Shown here: positions 11,094-20,240 of the stretch, in pieces
Numbering within the stretch: the stretch's first letter is position 1
How the letters are laid out: each line of letters opens with the position of its first letter
Source: Terfezia claveryi
Taxonomy: Eukaryota; Ascomycota; Pezizomycetes; Pezizales; Pezizaceae
Assembly: GCA_015179025.1 (NCBI GenBank)
Contig: WHUX01000058.1
Span: 237,314 to 301,313, forward strand
Length of the DNA stretch: 64,000 nt
Direction: 5' to 3'
Translations under genes and position numbers: made by a program
Notes under the pieces: model-generated
The model's database searches: none
Told to the model about the DNA's origin: nothing
Seen by the model: only the letters and a program-made list of their open reading frames with translations

Positions 11094-11567
11094 ATGGCCA
11101 TGGATAACTCCAACTCCTTCAATGCTCTAACTCAAGCTCACCCTGGCAGGAGTGCAGCTGATTACCGGATGCTCCAGACCCTCTTAACAATAGCAGTCAC
11201 TTCCATCCCGAAGAAGCCTTATCTAAAAGCCACATTGCGTAAGTTAGACCAAACTGAACGAAAGTTCAGAGACTTCTGCATAAATACCTTGGGCATGCTC
11301 GATGTAAGTTATAGTACTGATGCAGTAATTCTATACATCAGGAACGATTTTCCTGCGCCGCAACACCACCACCAGGCGCCCCAACGGCTGTCGTTACCAA
11401 TATGCGCCTCCAGCGCCTGCACCGCTGTGGCGCCATTACCTTCCAATGGCCACCCTGGGGCCTATCTGACGCACCCGCGCCCTGAAATTGTAGGTGCTAT
11501 GTCTGCCTTGTGGCGTCACATGTCTCTATGTATTGTGCGGGCGAAGTCCTGGAGTATACCGCCATAA
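11094..11567 (+). CDS. Hypothetical ORF of unknown function
   Basis: 157-codon frame with two close ATGs (MAMDNSNSFNALTQAH). The first 75 residues look like a soluble helical protein (MLQTLLTIAVTS, ATLRKLDQTERKFRDFCI). A possible intron (GTAAGT at about 11304) would replace the low-quality His/Pro-rich remainder, but no convincing downstream exon follows. I see no domain. It lies just upstream of a possible Copia LTR; a relation to a retroelement gag is conceivable but the sequence does not show it. Could be a gene fragment or chance. Confidence 0.3.
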   Translation: MAMDNSNSFNALTQAHPGRSAADYRMLQTLLTIAVTSIPKKPYLKATLRKLDQTERKFRDFCINTLGMLDVSYSTDAVILYIRNDFPAPQHHHQAPQRLSLPICASSACTAVAPLPSNGHPGAYLTHPRPEIVGAMSALWRHMSLCIVRAKSWSIPP

Positions 11568-11663
11568 CCTAGGAGTGCGTCCTGGATCTAGTACGTGACA
11601 TCAAGATGTATCCACTCCATGGAGCATCATGGTTACAGCAGCCAGGCAAAGCCATCGAGTTTG

Positions 11664-11950
11664 TGTAGGAAATATACTCTGCCAACCCGAAACCTAATCA
11701 GAGTGGGGCGAGCCTAATCTTGATTAAACTCTGCCAACCTAAATGGAGCAATGAGTGATGAGTGATGAATTGGTAGTCAAGGAGTGCCGTAGATATGATA
11801 AAGTGTTATATGAGGAACTTGTATATATAGATCGCTGATCTCCAGAGAGAAGAATCATCAAAGAATAAGTCAATCAATGAACAAGTCTCGCTCATATATT
11901 TAAATAAACCCAATAATCTCATACCTACCTTAGATAACATAATTCCAACG
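11664..11950 (+). mobile_element. Possible solo LTR of a Copia-type retrotransposon
   Basis: The segment starts TGTAGGAAATATACTC and ends ACATAATTCCAAC, matching as imperfect inverted ends the usual Copia pattern (TGTTGGAAT..ATTCCAACA). Inside are TATATAAG-like promoter material (GTATATATAGATCGC, about 11820) and a polyadenylation-like A/T stretch (TATTTAAATAAACCC). No internal Copia domains are found on either side, hence solo LTR. Target duplication not identified. Confidence 0.4.
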
Positions 11951-12225
11951 GTTAGTATTGAAAGGACTAGTATTCTTGAGCTTCTGTATACATGCTTGAG
12001 CCATAAATTTGATTCCTTGCAACCATTCCCTTACCCCACTACAACTCTAGCTTCCACATTTGCCTCCCACATTCCCAGTGATGCCATCGTCTGAGCTGTC
12101 TATAATATAGTTGTCACCGGTCTTAAGTAATCCTGCTGTTAGCGACAGCGCGCAAGCATGGCGAGGCGGCACGTCGCAGTCGCTGGCTGCATGCGTTCAT
12201 CTTCCTGGATAGAGCTATTAGCTAT

Positions 12226-12490
12226 GCCTCCACATAGAGTGCGCTGATTTTCTGGCGGCTCGACCTACCTAGGCTACACAATCGCTGGTTGAATAGATTC
12301 ATCCGTCCACATTGGAGTAATCCGGCAATGCCTGGGTAGAGATATTAGCCAGGCCTCCACATAGAGTCCGCTGATTTTCTGGCTACTCCACCTACCTAGG
12401 CTACACAATCGCTGCCTGAAGAGCTTCATCTGTCCACATTGGAGTTATCCGGCAATGCCTGGGTACAGATATTGGCCAGGCCTCCACATA
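12226..12490 (+). repeat. Tandem repeat, 127-bp period, about two copies plus a third start
   Basis: GCCTCCACATAGAGT recurs at 12226, 12353 and 12480, exactly 127 bases apart. Shared internal blocks include CGACCTACCTAGGCTACACA / CCACCTACCTAGGCTACACA and TCCGGCAATGCCTGGGTA. Copies differ by a few substitutions. Confidence 0.85.
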
Positions 12491-12624
12491 GAGTCCGCTG
12501 GAGACAGGTCCACATATGCCCGCCAGCCGTGAGATTGCCCAAGTGGGTAATAACCATGGAAATTGTGTAGCCATATTGGCCGCTGTTCATTTGGAACGTT
12601 TCCCTGTCTATCGGTCTTCTTCAT

Positions 12625-12800
12625 ATTGAGCGTTTCCACACATATGAGGGCTTCCTTATACTGAGCGTTTCCACACATATGAAGGCTTCCTTATATTGAG
12701 CGTTTTCATACATATGAAGGCTTCCTTATCCACACATATGAGGGCTTCCTTATATTGAGCGTTTCCACACATATGAAGGCTTCCTTATATAGAGCGTTTT
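12625..12800 (+). repeat. Minisatellite, about 36-bp unit, around five copies
   Basis: Units of the type TGAGCGTTTCCACACATATG followed by AAGGCTTCCTTATAT, with one truncated unit in the middle (CCTTATCCACACATATGAGG). No coding frame across it. Confidence 0.85.
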
Positions 12801-14079
12801 CCCCAAATAAGATTCCCACAATACACTATATACCTACTATGAATTCATGAATTCTTAACATATATCAGTTGGGAATGGATATATTTTGTACCTGCCTGGG
12901 AGTGCGTATTCTGGTTGGCCCTCGTAGCATTCAGCGAAATGTGGCTATTGCCTGCACAGGTATAGCGCACTTAGCTGCGCAACCTATTGCCAGACCTGGC
13001 AGCTGCAAGCGGAGAGTAGACTAGCGCACCACTAATTTCCCTGCCACTCTCAATCAATGCGGTTGGCACACACACATCTCAAGCCACAATACAAGATCAG
13101 GGTAATTTTTTAAAATAATACTCAGTACTTATATACAGCTCCATTGCTATGAAGAGACCTCAAGTGGATTTAGGGAAAGGCAAGTTAGTCTACCAGGTCC
13201 ACCGCAGTTTAAAGATCTGGGTAAGATAAGCTTTTATGTACATGAATATTTCGAAATACTACGTAGAAAGCCTCGTAAATAAATGGGTGAAGCAAGGTGG
13301 GAAAGGAGCAGGGCAGGAGGGCAAAGATCTGAAATTCAGAGCGAATATAATCGGCTCGGATCGGAGAAATTCGCCCGGTGGAGCATAATAGGCAGAGCAG
13401 TAAGCGCATAGGCAGTATGCGCATCCAGCTGGATATGCCTGGTATGCTGGGTATGCTGAGTATGCTGCTGCGCTGGAAAGCGCGTGTTAATAACGCGGGT
13501 ATTTGGTTGTGTTGGTCGGTGTAGTCTGGCTGGGCTTAGTGTTGCTGTAGTGCGTCGGCTGTGACAAGAGGCTGCATGATGTCTATTTCAAAGGTTTTCC
13601 CATTTGTTTAATGCATTGTTTTGTTATTGAAACAAATGGAAGCCCCAATGAGTTGTGGGGAAAGATATAAAATGATCCAACACCAACAGCATGCCATATT
13701 ACTCGAAACCCATGGCGGCCCCACCCACAGCATTCTCACACGCTCCAGTTTTCGCCTCCAATGCTATCTACTCAGGCAGCAGCCAGTATCGGTAACGAAT
13801 CAGCATTACCGCAAATCTGCTTATCCCTTAACCCTCATCCCTCCTCCCTGCATCCTTTGGTGTTGTTCGGCCCCCCACTGGATGATGCAACGTCCGCTGG
13901 GTTAATATGGTGCATGCAGGTGTACAGTAGTGACCAAAAAAAAAGTGACGTACAATAACTGCATAGCTGGTTGTAACCGGGATTTTGTATAGCAACGCCT
14001 TAGTAGGCGGATTCAACTCCCCATACTAAATCTCCAAAATTGATAGCCCATAATGCTTCCTCTTCTGACAATGACAGGC
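12801..14079. other. Spacer, no supported gene
   Basis: Several 60-95 codon frames (for example 13621-13905) lack motifs, splice structure and codon bias. One diverged TAGTCTGGCTGGGC match near 13524 may be another end of the dispersed TAGTCTGG family. Confidence 0.4.
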
Positions 14080-15000
14080 TCAGAATGCGCCGAAAAGATT
14101 GAGGGCGATCGTCGAAAGCTCTGGTGCCGTGAATACGATATCGACGGCATTGGGATGGGGCTCATCGAACAAGCAATTGTAAGGGATAGTCAAGTTTGCC
14201 ATGGGGGGTTGAACAGTGCCCCCAGCATCAATCTCTATTGTGTTAATACACATAGGGATGGGTCTGCGCCCCCTCGGATTTGGGTTAGGCTGCAGGCACC
14301 ACGCTTCGATATGGAGGCTGTTGGGATCCCAAGTCACGTGTAGTAGTATTACAAGCCTAGTGAGCCCAGCGCTACTTTCCAGCCACCATCTAGCGTCCCT
14401 CTGTAGCTGTATGATCCGCTCTGAAACGCCTATTTCTAACACAACATTGGGCCAATCGTCGCCTGCCCTCGTTCGACACCTCAGGGATTCATCGCCTTCT
14501 TTAGATCGCCTACCCGGAACCTGGAATCTTGTCGCTCCCAGCCCGACTATGGAGTACTTATTGTGCCCAGGAATCGCAAGCACCTTTATAATAATTTCAA
14601 GGAAGAACCCCCTGCTTGTTAGTTCATGGTAGCGGCTGGGGGCGAGTTTGAGAATCCCGGAGGATAAATCGTTTTCATAACATAGGCGGGTGGAGGAACG
14701 ATATTTCGAGTTGGTGATGATGCTATCAAGCACCCCTTCGGAGACTCCAGTGACGAGTATTCGAGTTGTAACGTTGTCACGACCCTTCAGGATTTTGCGG
14801 AATCTTCTGTGGAAATCGTTCGGAGTAACAAATTGTATCTGATTCTCGGATACAATCTCTTGTGCTGCCTCCCGAAATACCTCTCGACCGGCATCACCAT
14901 CGCCTACCTCTGCACCTGCACCGGCTGTCCTTGACACGTACGATGTCATGTAGGTTGCCACTGCCCTTTCGTAACCTGTGATAGATACTGTGCCTGACAT
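14080..15000 (-). CDS. Fungal nuclease-like (PD-(D/E)XK-type) protein of unknown role
   Basis: Single-exon frame of 306 residues from MSGTVSITGYERAV; the frame is open farther upstream, but this is the first ATG giving a normal N-terminus. The hallmark stretch is ATRFQVPGRRSKEGDESLR, then DDWPNVVLEIGVSE, then LQRDARWWLESSAGLTRLVI. I recall this order from many uncharacterised fungal proteins. The Asp in GDES and the Glu in VLEIG are in the right arrangement for a restriction-endonuclease-like (PD-(D/E)XK/Uma2-like) core, but the Lys is not in the standard place, so catalysis is uncertain. No signal peptide or membrane segment is visible. Such genes are often multicopy, silent or TE-associated in fungi. 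The frame is intact, unlike the relative at about 4830-5991. Confidence 0.55.
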   Translation of the reverse strand: MSGTVSITGYERAVATYMTSYVSRTAGAGAEVGDGDAGREVFREAAQEIVSENQIQFVTPNDFHRRFRKILKGRDNVTTRILVTGVSEGVLDSIITNSKYRSSTRLCYENDLSSGILKLAPSRYHELTSRGFFLEIIIKVLAIPGHNKYSIVGLGATRFQVPGRRSKEGDESLRCRTRAGDDWPNVVLEIGVSERIIQLQRDARWWLESSAGLTRLVILLHVTWDPNSLHIEAWCLQPNPNPRGRRPIPMCINTIEIDAGGTVQPPMANLTIPYNCLFDEPHPNAVDIVFTAPELSTIALNLFGAF

Positions 15001-15321
15001 TGGAGGTGACTTGTTTTTATATCTATAGTCTACGACAGACTGTAAGCGACGAAATAACAAGAAAGTTAGTCGTGTGATACGTACTAAACCTAGAAGGTCT
15101 ATGAAGCTCAAGGGTCGGGTGCCGAGACTAAGTGAGATCACAGTGATGTAGGAGTAGAAGGTCTATGATGCAGAGCAGTGAGATCACGGTGATGTAGAAG
15201 GTCCAAACGATGATGGAGTCACAGTGATGTGGTATGAGAGGGAAGTATGTCTGCCTTGTTCTCTGTCACAGGGAGAGACCCCGAAATCCCCCAAACCTCC
15301 TCTCTCATGACTAACCATCCG

Positions 15322-15618
15322 CTAACCATCGCTAGTGTTGTCACTAGAGGAACTTTGTTCCTTTAAAACCGAGCTGTACTGGGATGCCGAAACCATAAAG
15401 AGTGGGTCGGTCGGTATTGCATCACTTCTCAACAGGCGGCATCTACTGCACGCAACGAGTGCTGTAGCTGTCCAGGGTTCGCACTCGGGGAAACATTTGA
15501 TATGAACCCGAACTGGACAATGCCAAAGATGCAGCCACAGCCTAAATTTCCATACCGCAACACTTGAGCATATCAGTAGCGGTGAAGATACCATGGGACC
15601 TGGAAGGTAAGTCTGCAA
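15322..15618 (-). CDS. Cysteine-rich hypothetical ORF, probably a gene remnant
   Basis: 98-codon minus-strand frame with Cys at CFPECEP and CSRCR, a Trp/His-rich section (WKFRLWLHLWHCP) and a Ser/Asp tail (SSSSDNTSDG). The Cys pairs could be half of a zinc ribbon. No partner exon could be joined convincingly. I would treat it as a fragment of a Cys-rich fungal gene or chance. Confidence 0.22.
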   Translation of the reverse strand: MQTYLPGPMVSSPLLICSSVAVWKFRLWLHLWHCPVRVHIKCFPECEPWTATALVACSRCRLLRSDAIPTDPLFMVSASQYSSVLKEQSSSSDNTSDG

Positions 15619-15749
15619 GTTTCACAGTCCTCTGCAACTGTCTGATCATAGCAGATTTGCAATATCAAAAACCAGCACCGCTGCTCGGTACTGCAGGGAC
15701 AATCCCCCCACGAGTCGTACACAGCACTTTAAGCCGCCATACCTGAGGC

Positions 15750-17530
15750 ACTACCCGTGGGGCAGCTACTCAGCATCTCTATTACGACTGATCGCTATAA
15801 GTAGGAATAGGTGCCCCTGTTACAAGGTCCATGGGACTTTCAATTTCATCCAATGTCTATTGATCATCGCTCCCCATGCGCGGACCGATTCAAGGTCCCC
15901 CCCCCCTCTCCCGTGAATTCCGGAATCGGGGGGGAGGATTGCGTAACAACTGGGAAGGTAGAGGAAAATGTAGTTTGCGTGACCACTTAGTCGTAGTCGT
16001 CGCTGGTCCCGCCGCGAAATACTCTCACTCGGCCGCTAAATGCCGACCGGGCTCTCAACAAAACTCCACTTGATGTCTGAAAGTGGGGCGTGGGAGTTGA
16101 GCATATAAGGAAGCTGGAGCCCCGAGTAGATAGAATAAAAATCAAGAGAGTAAAAAGCAAGAATCAGTTGGTTCTTCCACAGCTAGTGAACGTAACGAAA
16201 AACCTCCTTCCGAGTTCCAATCACGTGATTAACTGCATAAGCCCCGTGATGTTAATCGCGTCCTCAACCTCATCTCCCTCTTCAACGGGTTACCCTCAAC
16301 ACCCTTTCCTGGTAGGTTACCCTCAACTCTCATTCCTTATCGAAAACACAAAGTTCATAATGACTTCGGCTGCCTGCATACTACATACACTCACAGAAGG
16401 GGCCTACCGGTAGTGGATGTTTACACAAAGAACGTTTAGTATCACTAATTGCATAATGATCGACATGGGCTTCCCTCCTATGTAGTAACAACCAATCAAT
16501 GCATGCATTCAAGATCAATGGAGTAAGAACAATGCTATTAGTATAGTATAGACTTAAGCTGTTCACTGTACGGTATATGGGATTTACATACAGTACAAAC
16601 TCTGATTAAATGTCATATGCTTTATAAAACCTTTATAAATTAGCCCGAATTTCAGCCATTTCTGAGCTTCTCAATCAAGATAATATTTGCAGTACCACTC
16701 TTAACATCTCGAAGTCCCCCCCCCCGCCCCCCTCCTCTTCTTATGTAGTCCTCTAAGCCCAGCATATTCTATCATGCAAATATTGGTTTAAGCTCTGTAC
16801 TTCGTATCTTATGGAAGCTCGACCCACAAGCAAAACCATCGGACGCTCGTAATTGGCCAGTCCTAGCGGTACATGTATGTATGTCCCCGCATATGTACAC
16901 TGCTGCACTGGGGGCCTTCTTCAGATTGTTGCAAAATCACCGCTCTGCTAGAATCACTTGGAGTCCTCTGGTCGCTTAGACAATACCAGAAACCTCAATT
17001 CCTTCCGCTAAGCGTGTGTACAGAACCCACAAGAGCCGGAAAAAATTATTTTTCAATACATATCCCTATAGCGGGTACTTACCGTGCTGTACCCTACAAA
17101 GGACGATAGTCTGTCAAGCCCTGTGCTCCACATCTACACATTAGTCTCGTGACCTACACATCTACTGTACATACCCCTCAAAGCATCAGGTTATGTATCT
17201 TCGTTTGCAACATCCCAACAGACGCATTGATCGCCGCACGCATGGCCTGCTCTAGTTCAGGCCTCCCACAAGGCGTTGTTAGTATGTACGTATCCGCGGA
17301 AGTGGATGAGCGGCGCAGCAAGGCTTGAATCGATGTCGCCCGTTCCAAAGGCTCCACATACAGGTATATAGAGCAACCCACTTCACCTGAGTACCGAGGG
17401 CAGCTCCCCAAGCTCTATAACTATCATTTTATCAATTTGGCCCTGACTTTTGCTGTTTACATACATTTCTCGTAAGTTACCACTCTGAGATGTGCATAGA
17501 AAAATAGGCACCAGCTAATATATTCTCAAA
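15750..17530. other. Spacer, no supported gene
   Basis: Contains TTACCCTCAAC repeats (about 16288 and 16317), C/G homopolymers near 15898 and 16717, and no coding frame that I can support. Confidence 0.45.
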
Positions 17531-17736
17531 GTGTGCTGTATAGGCCTCACCTGCTGCGGCTCCATCTTACCGAAATCTATCGCACAAGAGCTACTTGGGA
17601 GGATGATGATTGCGGGTATTGTGACAAGTGTACTACTCGCTGTACTGCCCCTATTTCTTTTTATTTGCCTCTTGCATCTTGGTTATGTATTCAGTTGCAA
17701 AGGTATAAAGCTAAAATCGATTAGCTTTTTCCAGTC

Positions 17737-18978
17737 GTGACTGCCCTCTTGAATGCTCTAAGTCAAACTCCTCGAACGTACAACAATACAATTGAAGAAA
17801 TCAGAGACCGAGAAAGAAAGGAGCAAGAGGAGCGTGAGCGTATTGAGCGAAAGTACCACGCAGAGCTAGAGAAGTTCAAGCGAGATGCGGCACGGAAAGC
17901 GCAGTTAGAGCGAGAACTCACCGAGCACCAGCAGCGGAATGAAAGAGAAAGACATCAGCAAGAAATAAGACAAGCAAGAGAGAAAAGCAAGCTGCAAAAA
18001 GCAGCAGACAATGCAGAAAGAGAAGGAATACAAAGAAGTGCATTGGAAAGGGCCGAACAAGAAGAATTAAGACATGTACAGGAAAAGCGGAGACTAGAGG
18101 AAGAGTCAAGGGCAAGGTTGGCTGCTCAGGCAGCTGAAGCCCAGAGAATTCTTCAGATGCACGAAGAGGAAGCCAGGAGAGAGAGTGAAGAATTAAAGTG
18201 CAAGCAAGCCGAGCTTCAGTCAAAGTACATGGCAGGAATTCAACCAGAAGTATGGCCCACATCAGAGGAGCGAAAGAGTGCTGAAAAGCAATTATTTGAA
18301 CCAAAGGAAGAGTACTTCCACTGTGCCGTCGCCGGTATTGCAGGCAGTGGCAAGAGTTCGTTGATCAACGCATTCCATGGGCTACGGAATGGCTCGGCAG
18401 TTGCACCATCCGGAGTGACTGAGACGACTATGGTGATCACTGCCTATCCTGATCCTTCCACAACACTCCCCAAGCGTCGCTTTGTATGGTATGACGTTCC
18501 GGGTGCTGGAACCAACAAAGTCAAAAGCTGGCAATATTTCAACTCCCAGGGACTCTTTGTATTCGACCTCATTATTGTCGTGATTGATAACAGATTCTCT
18601 GAGCAGGATCTTGATATCCTCAAGCATTGTGAGCGTTACAAGATCCCGTCCTTCATCGTTCGCTCCAAGGCAGATCAACATATCCTTAATACGATGAATG
18701 AGGACCCTGAGTGGGAGGACTCAGATGATAAACACAATTTCGAGGCGGTTTATCAGAAGGCGCGGGAGAAAGTCGTCAATCAAACCCGAACAAATTTCAG
18801 CGAGAATTTAAACGGAGGAGGTTTGGATCCAAATAAACCAGTGTATATTATCTCGCGTAAAGCATTGACGGCTCTAGTTACGGGGGGGGTCAAAAAGCTG
18901 AAGAAAACAGATCAGTTAATCGACGAACCCAAACTTGTAATTGATTGCCTTGAGGCGGTGAAGGCAAGGAGGTTCTGA
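17737..18978 (+). CDS. IRG (interferon-inducible)-like GTPase with long N-terminal coiled coil
   Basis: 413-codon frame. Residues about 15-165 are an almost unbroken Glu/Lys/Arg/Gln coiled coil (REERKEQEE-like heptads). The G domain follows: P-loop GIAGSGKSS at about 200-208, a switch-I Thr region (SGVTETTMVITAY), G3 DVPGAG at about 253 and G4 SKAD at about 310. This order and the GxGKSSLINA signature match the IRG/IIGP dynamin-related family, which remodels or attacks membranes in vertebrates; the fungal role is unknown. The C-terminus ends ..CLEAVKARRF. The IRG helical C-domain is short. No ATG lies at the beginning of the frame: a stop precedes the first codon (17722), and a good acceptor (CTTTTTCCAG, to 17734) suggests a 5' exon that I could not fix. 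Candidates are the Cys-rich frame CGYCDKCTTRC (about 17605) or the hydrophobic MMIAGIVTSVLLAVLPLFL in another frame. Confidence 0.75.
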   Translation: MTALLNALSQTPRTYNNTIEEIRDRERKEQEERERIERKYHAELEKFKRDAARKAQLERELTEHQQRNERERHQQEIRQAREKSKLQKAADNAEREGIQRSALERAEQEELRHVQEKRRLEEESRARLAAQAAEAQRILQMHEEEARRESEELKCKQAELQSKYMAGIQPEVWPTSEERKSAEKQLFEPKEEYFHCAVAGIAGSGKSSLINAFHGLRNGSAVAPSGVTETTMVITAYPDPSTTLPKRRFVWYDVPGAGTNKVKSWQYFNSQGLFVFDLIIVVIDNRFSEQDLDILKHCERYKIPSFIVRSKADQHILNTMNEDPEWEDSDDKHNFEAVYQKAREKVVNQTRTNFSENLNGGGLDPNKPVYIISRKALTALVTGGVKKLKKTDQLIDEPKLVIDCLEAVKARRF

Positions 18979-19568
18979 AGGGTTGTCTGTTCTCAATGAA
19001 AGTGGCATGGGGTTTTGATGTATGGGGTGGTCATTGGTTTGGGGGAATTGATGATTTTTTTTTTTTTAGACTATGTTTAGATATATTCATTACCTCATTT
19101 CAGACTTACGCAGGAACTTCCTTCTAGGAGAAGTGCACCACCATATAGTCACTCATTCCATAGTATTTATCTGAGCATGGCCTCCAGTTTAATAGAGATT
19201 CGCTGTTGATGTCTTTGCTTTTATAATTGTGATTGTGCTTTTATAATGTGGTGGCAATGTTTAATTTGATAATTAAACTAGAGCGTTTTGATATGTACAA
19301 TTCTATAGATAGTGCATAAGTGGTGATATTTTCCGAATTCGAAAATGGAATGGGGATGCTCTTGGGATGAGATACGGCAAGGTTCCGAAAGAGTTGCAAT
19401 TGGGCTTCTTTCCCCCGCAATTCCGGTCTCAAACAGCGAACACAGCCCTCCTTACATCTATACCCTATGGCGAAAGGGGGGAGGGGTTTTCCTCTCACAA
19501 GATTTCTTCAATATTTTACATCCACATCCCCAGGTACCCCACTCTCCCTTTCCGCTCCCTTTCTAGAA
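18979..19568. other. Intergenic region between convergent genes
   Basis: 3' flanks of the GTPase gene and AIM11. A/T-rich stretch with T10 near 19055; no gene. Confidence 0.5.
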
Positions 19569-20240
19569 CTAGCTATCCTCCTCCTTCCCCTCCGCCCTCC
19601 TCCTCGCCCTCTCCTTCACCTCCTTTCTCGCCAACACAGTAACCATCCACTCCTCCATCTCCTCCTCCGCCTCCCTCTCCGCCCTCTTCAACTCCCTCCA
19701 CTTCTCCCCCATCACCTCCCCTCCTAGCCCATCCTCGCCCCTAACCTTCCTCTGTAGCTCCTCTACATTAGTAACATCCAGCGCAAACATCCCCGCTCCC
19801 ACAAGCGTCACTGCGAATGCGGCAATGTTTAATGTAGCGAGGTTTAGTGCCTCGAGGGCTTCCAGGGGGCCGGATGGGGAATGTAAGGGGGGCGCGTTGT
19901 TGGGGTGGAATTTGGGAGGGATCATTTGGAGGGCTTTACGGCGGAGGGCGCGGCGCGTAATGAGGATGCTGGCAGAGAGGAAGATGGGACCCGCGAGGAA
20001 GAGGGTGAGTTGTCGACGGAGCCGGACGGGCTCGGGGAGGGGGGTGTAGGTACTTAAGATGGGGAGCGAGCCTGTGGATGTAGTTGCAGATGTAGTGGGT
20101 GCTATTAGTGGTGGGGCGTCATTCCGGACTGCAGGTGGGGGTGCAGTTACATTTGGTGCGGAGGAGGAGGAGGGGGAGGAGGCGGGAGAGGAGGCGGGAG
20201 AGGAGCGCCCCACCGAAAACCACGGCCAGCTCCAGCTCAT
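19569..20240 (-). CDS. AIM11: Altered inheritance of mitochondria protein 11 (Aim11) homologue
   Basis: 223 residues from MSWSWPWFSV; the upstream in-frame extension is unlike the family. The Ser/Pro/Ala-rich N-terminus (about 1-70) is followed by the Aim11 core: RRQLTLFLAG with a first membrane helix (about 77-96), ITRRALRRK, and a Pro/His loop. LEALEALNLATLNIAAFAVT comes next with a second helix (about 135-155), then MFALDVTNVEEL and a charged Glu/Arg-rich tail. Family knowledge: Aim11 is a small two-helix membrane protein found in a yeast screen for mitochondrial inheritance; the molecular activity is unknown. The gene is intronless here. It is transcribed convergently with the IRG-like gene. 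Confidence 0.88.
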   Translation of the reverse strand: MSWSWPWFSVGRSSPASSPASSPSSSSAPNVTAPPPAVRNDAPPLIAPTTSATTSTGSLPILSTYTPLPEPVRLRRQLTLFLAGPIFLSASILITRRALRRKALQMIPPKFHPNNAPPLHSPSGPLEALEALNLATLNIAAFAVTLVGAGMFALDVTNVEELQRKVRGEDGLGGEVMGEKWRELKRAEREAEEEMEEWMVTVLARKEVKERARRRAEGKEEDS

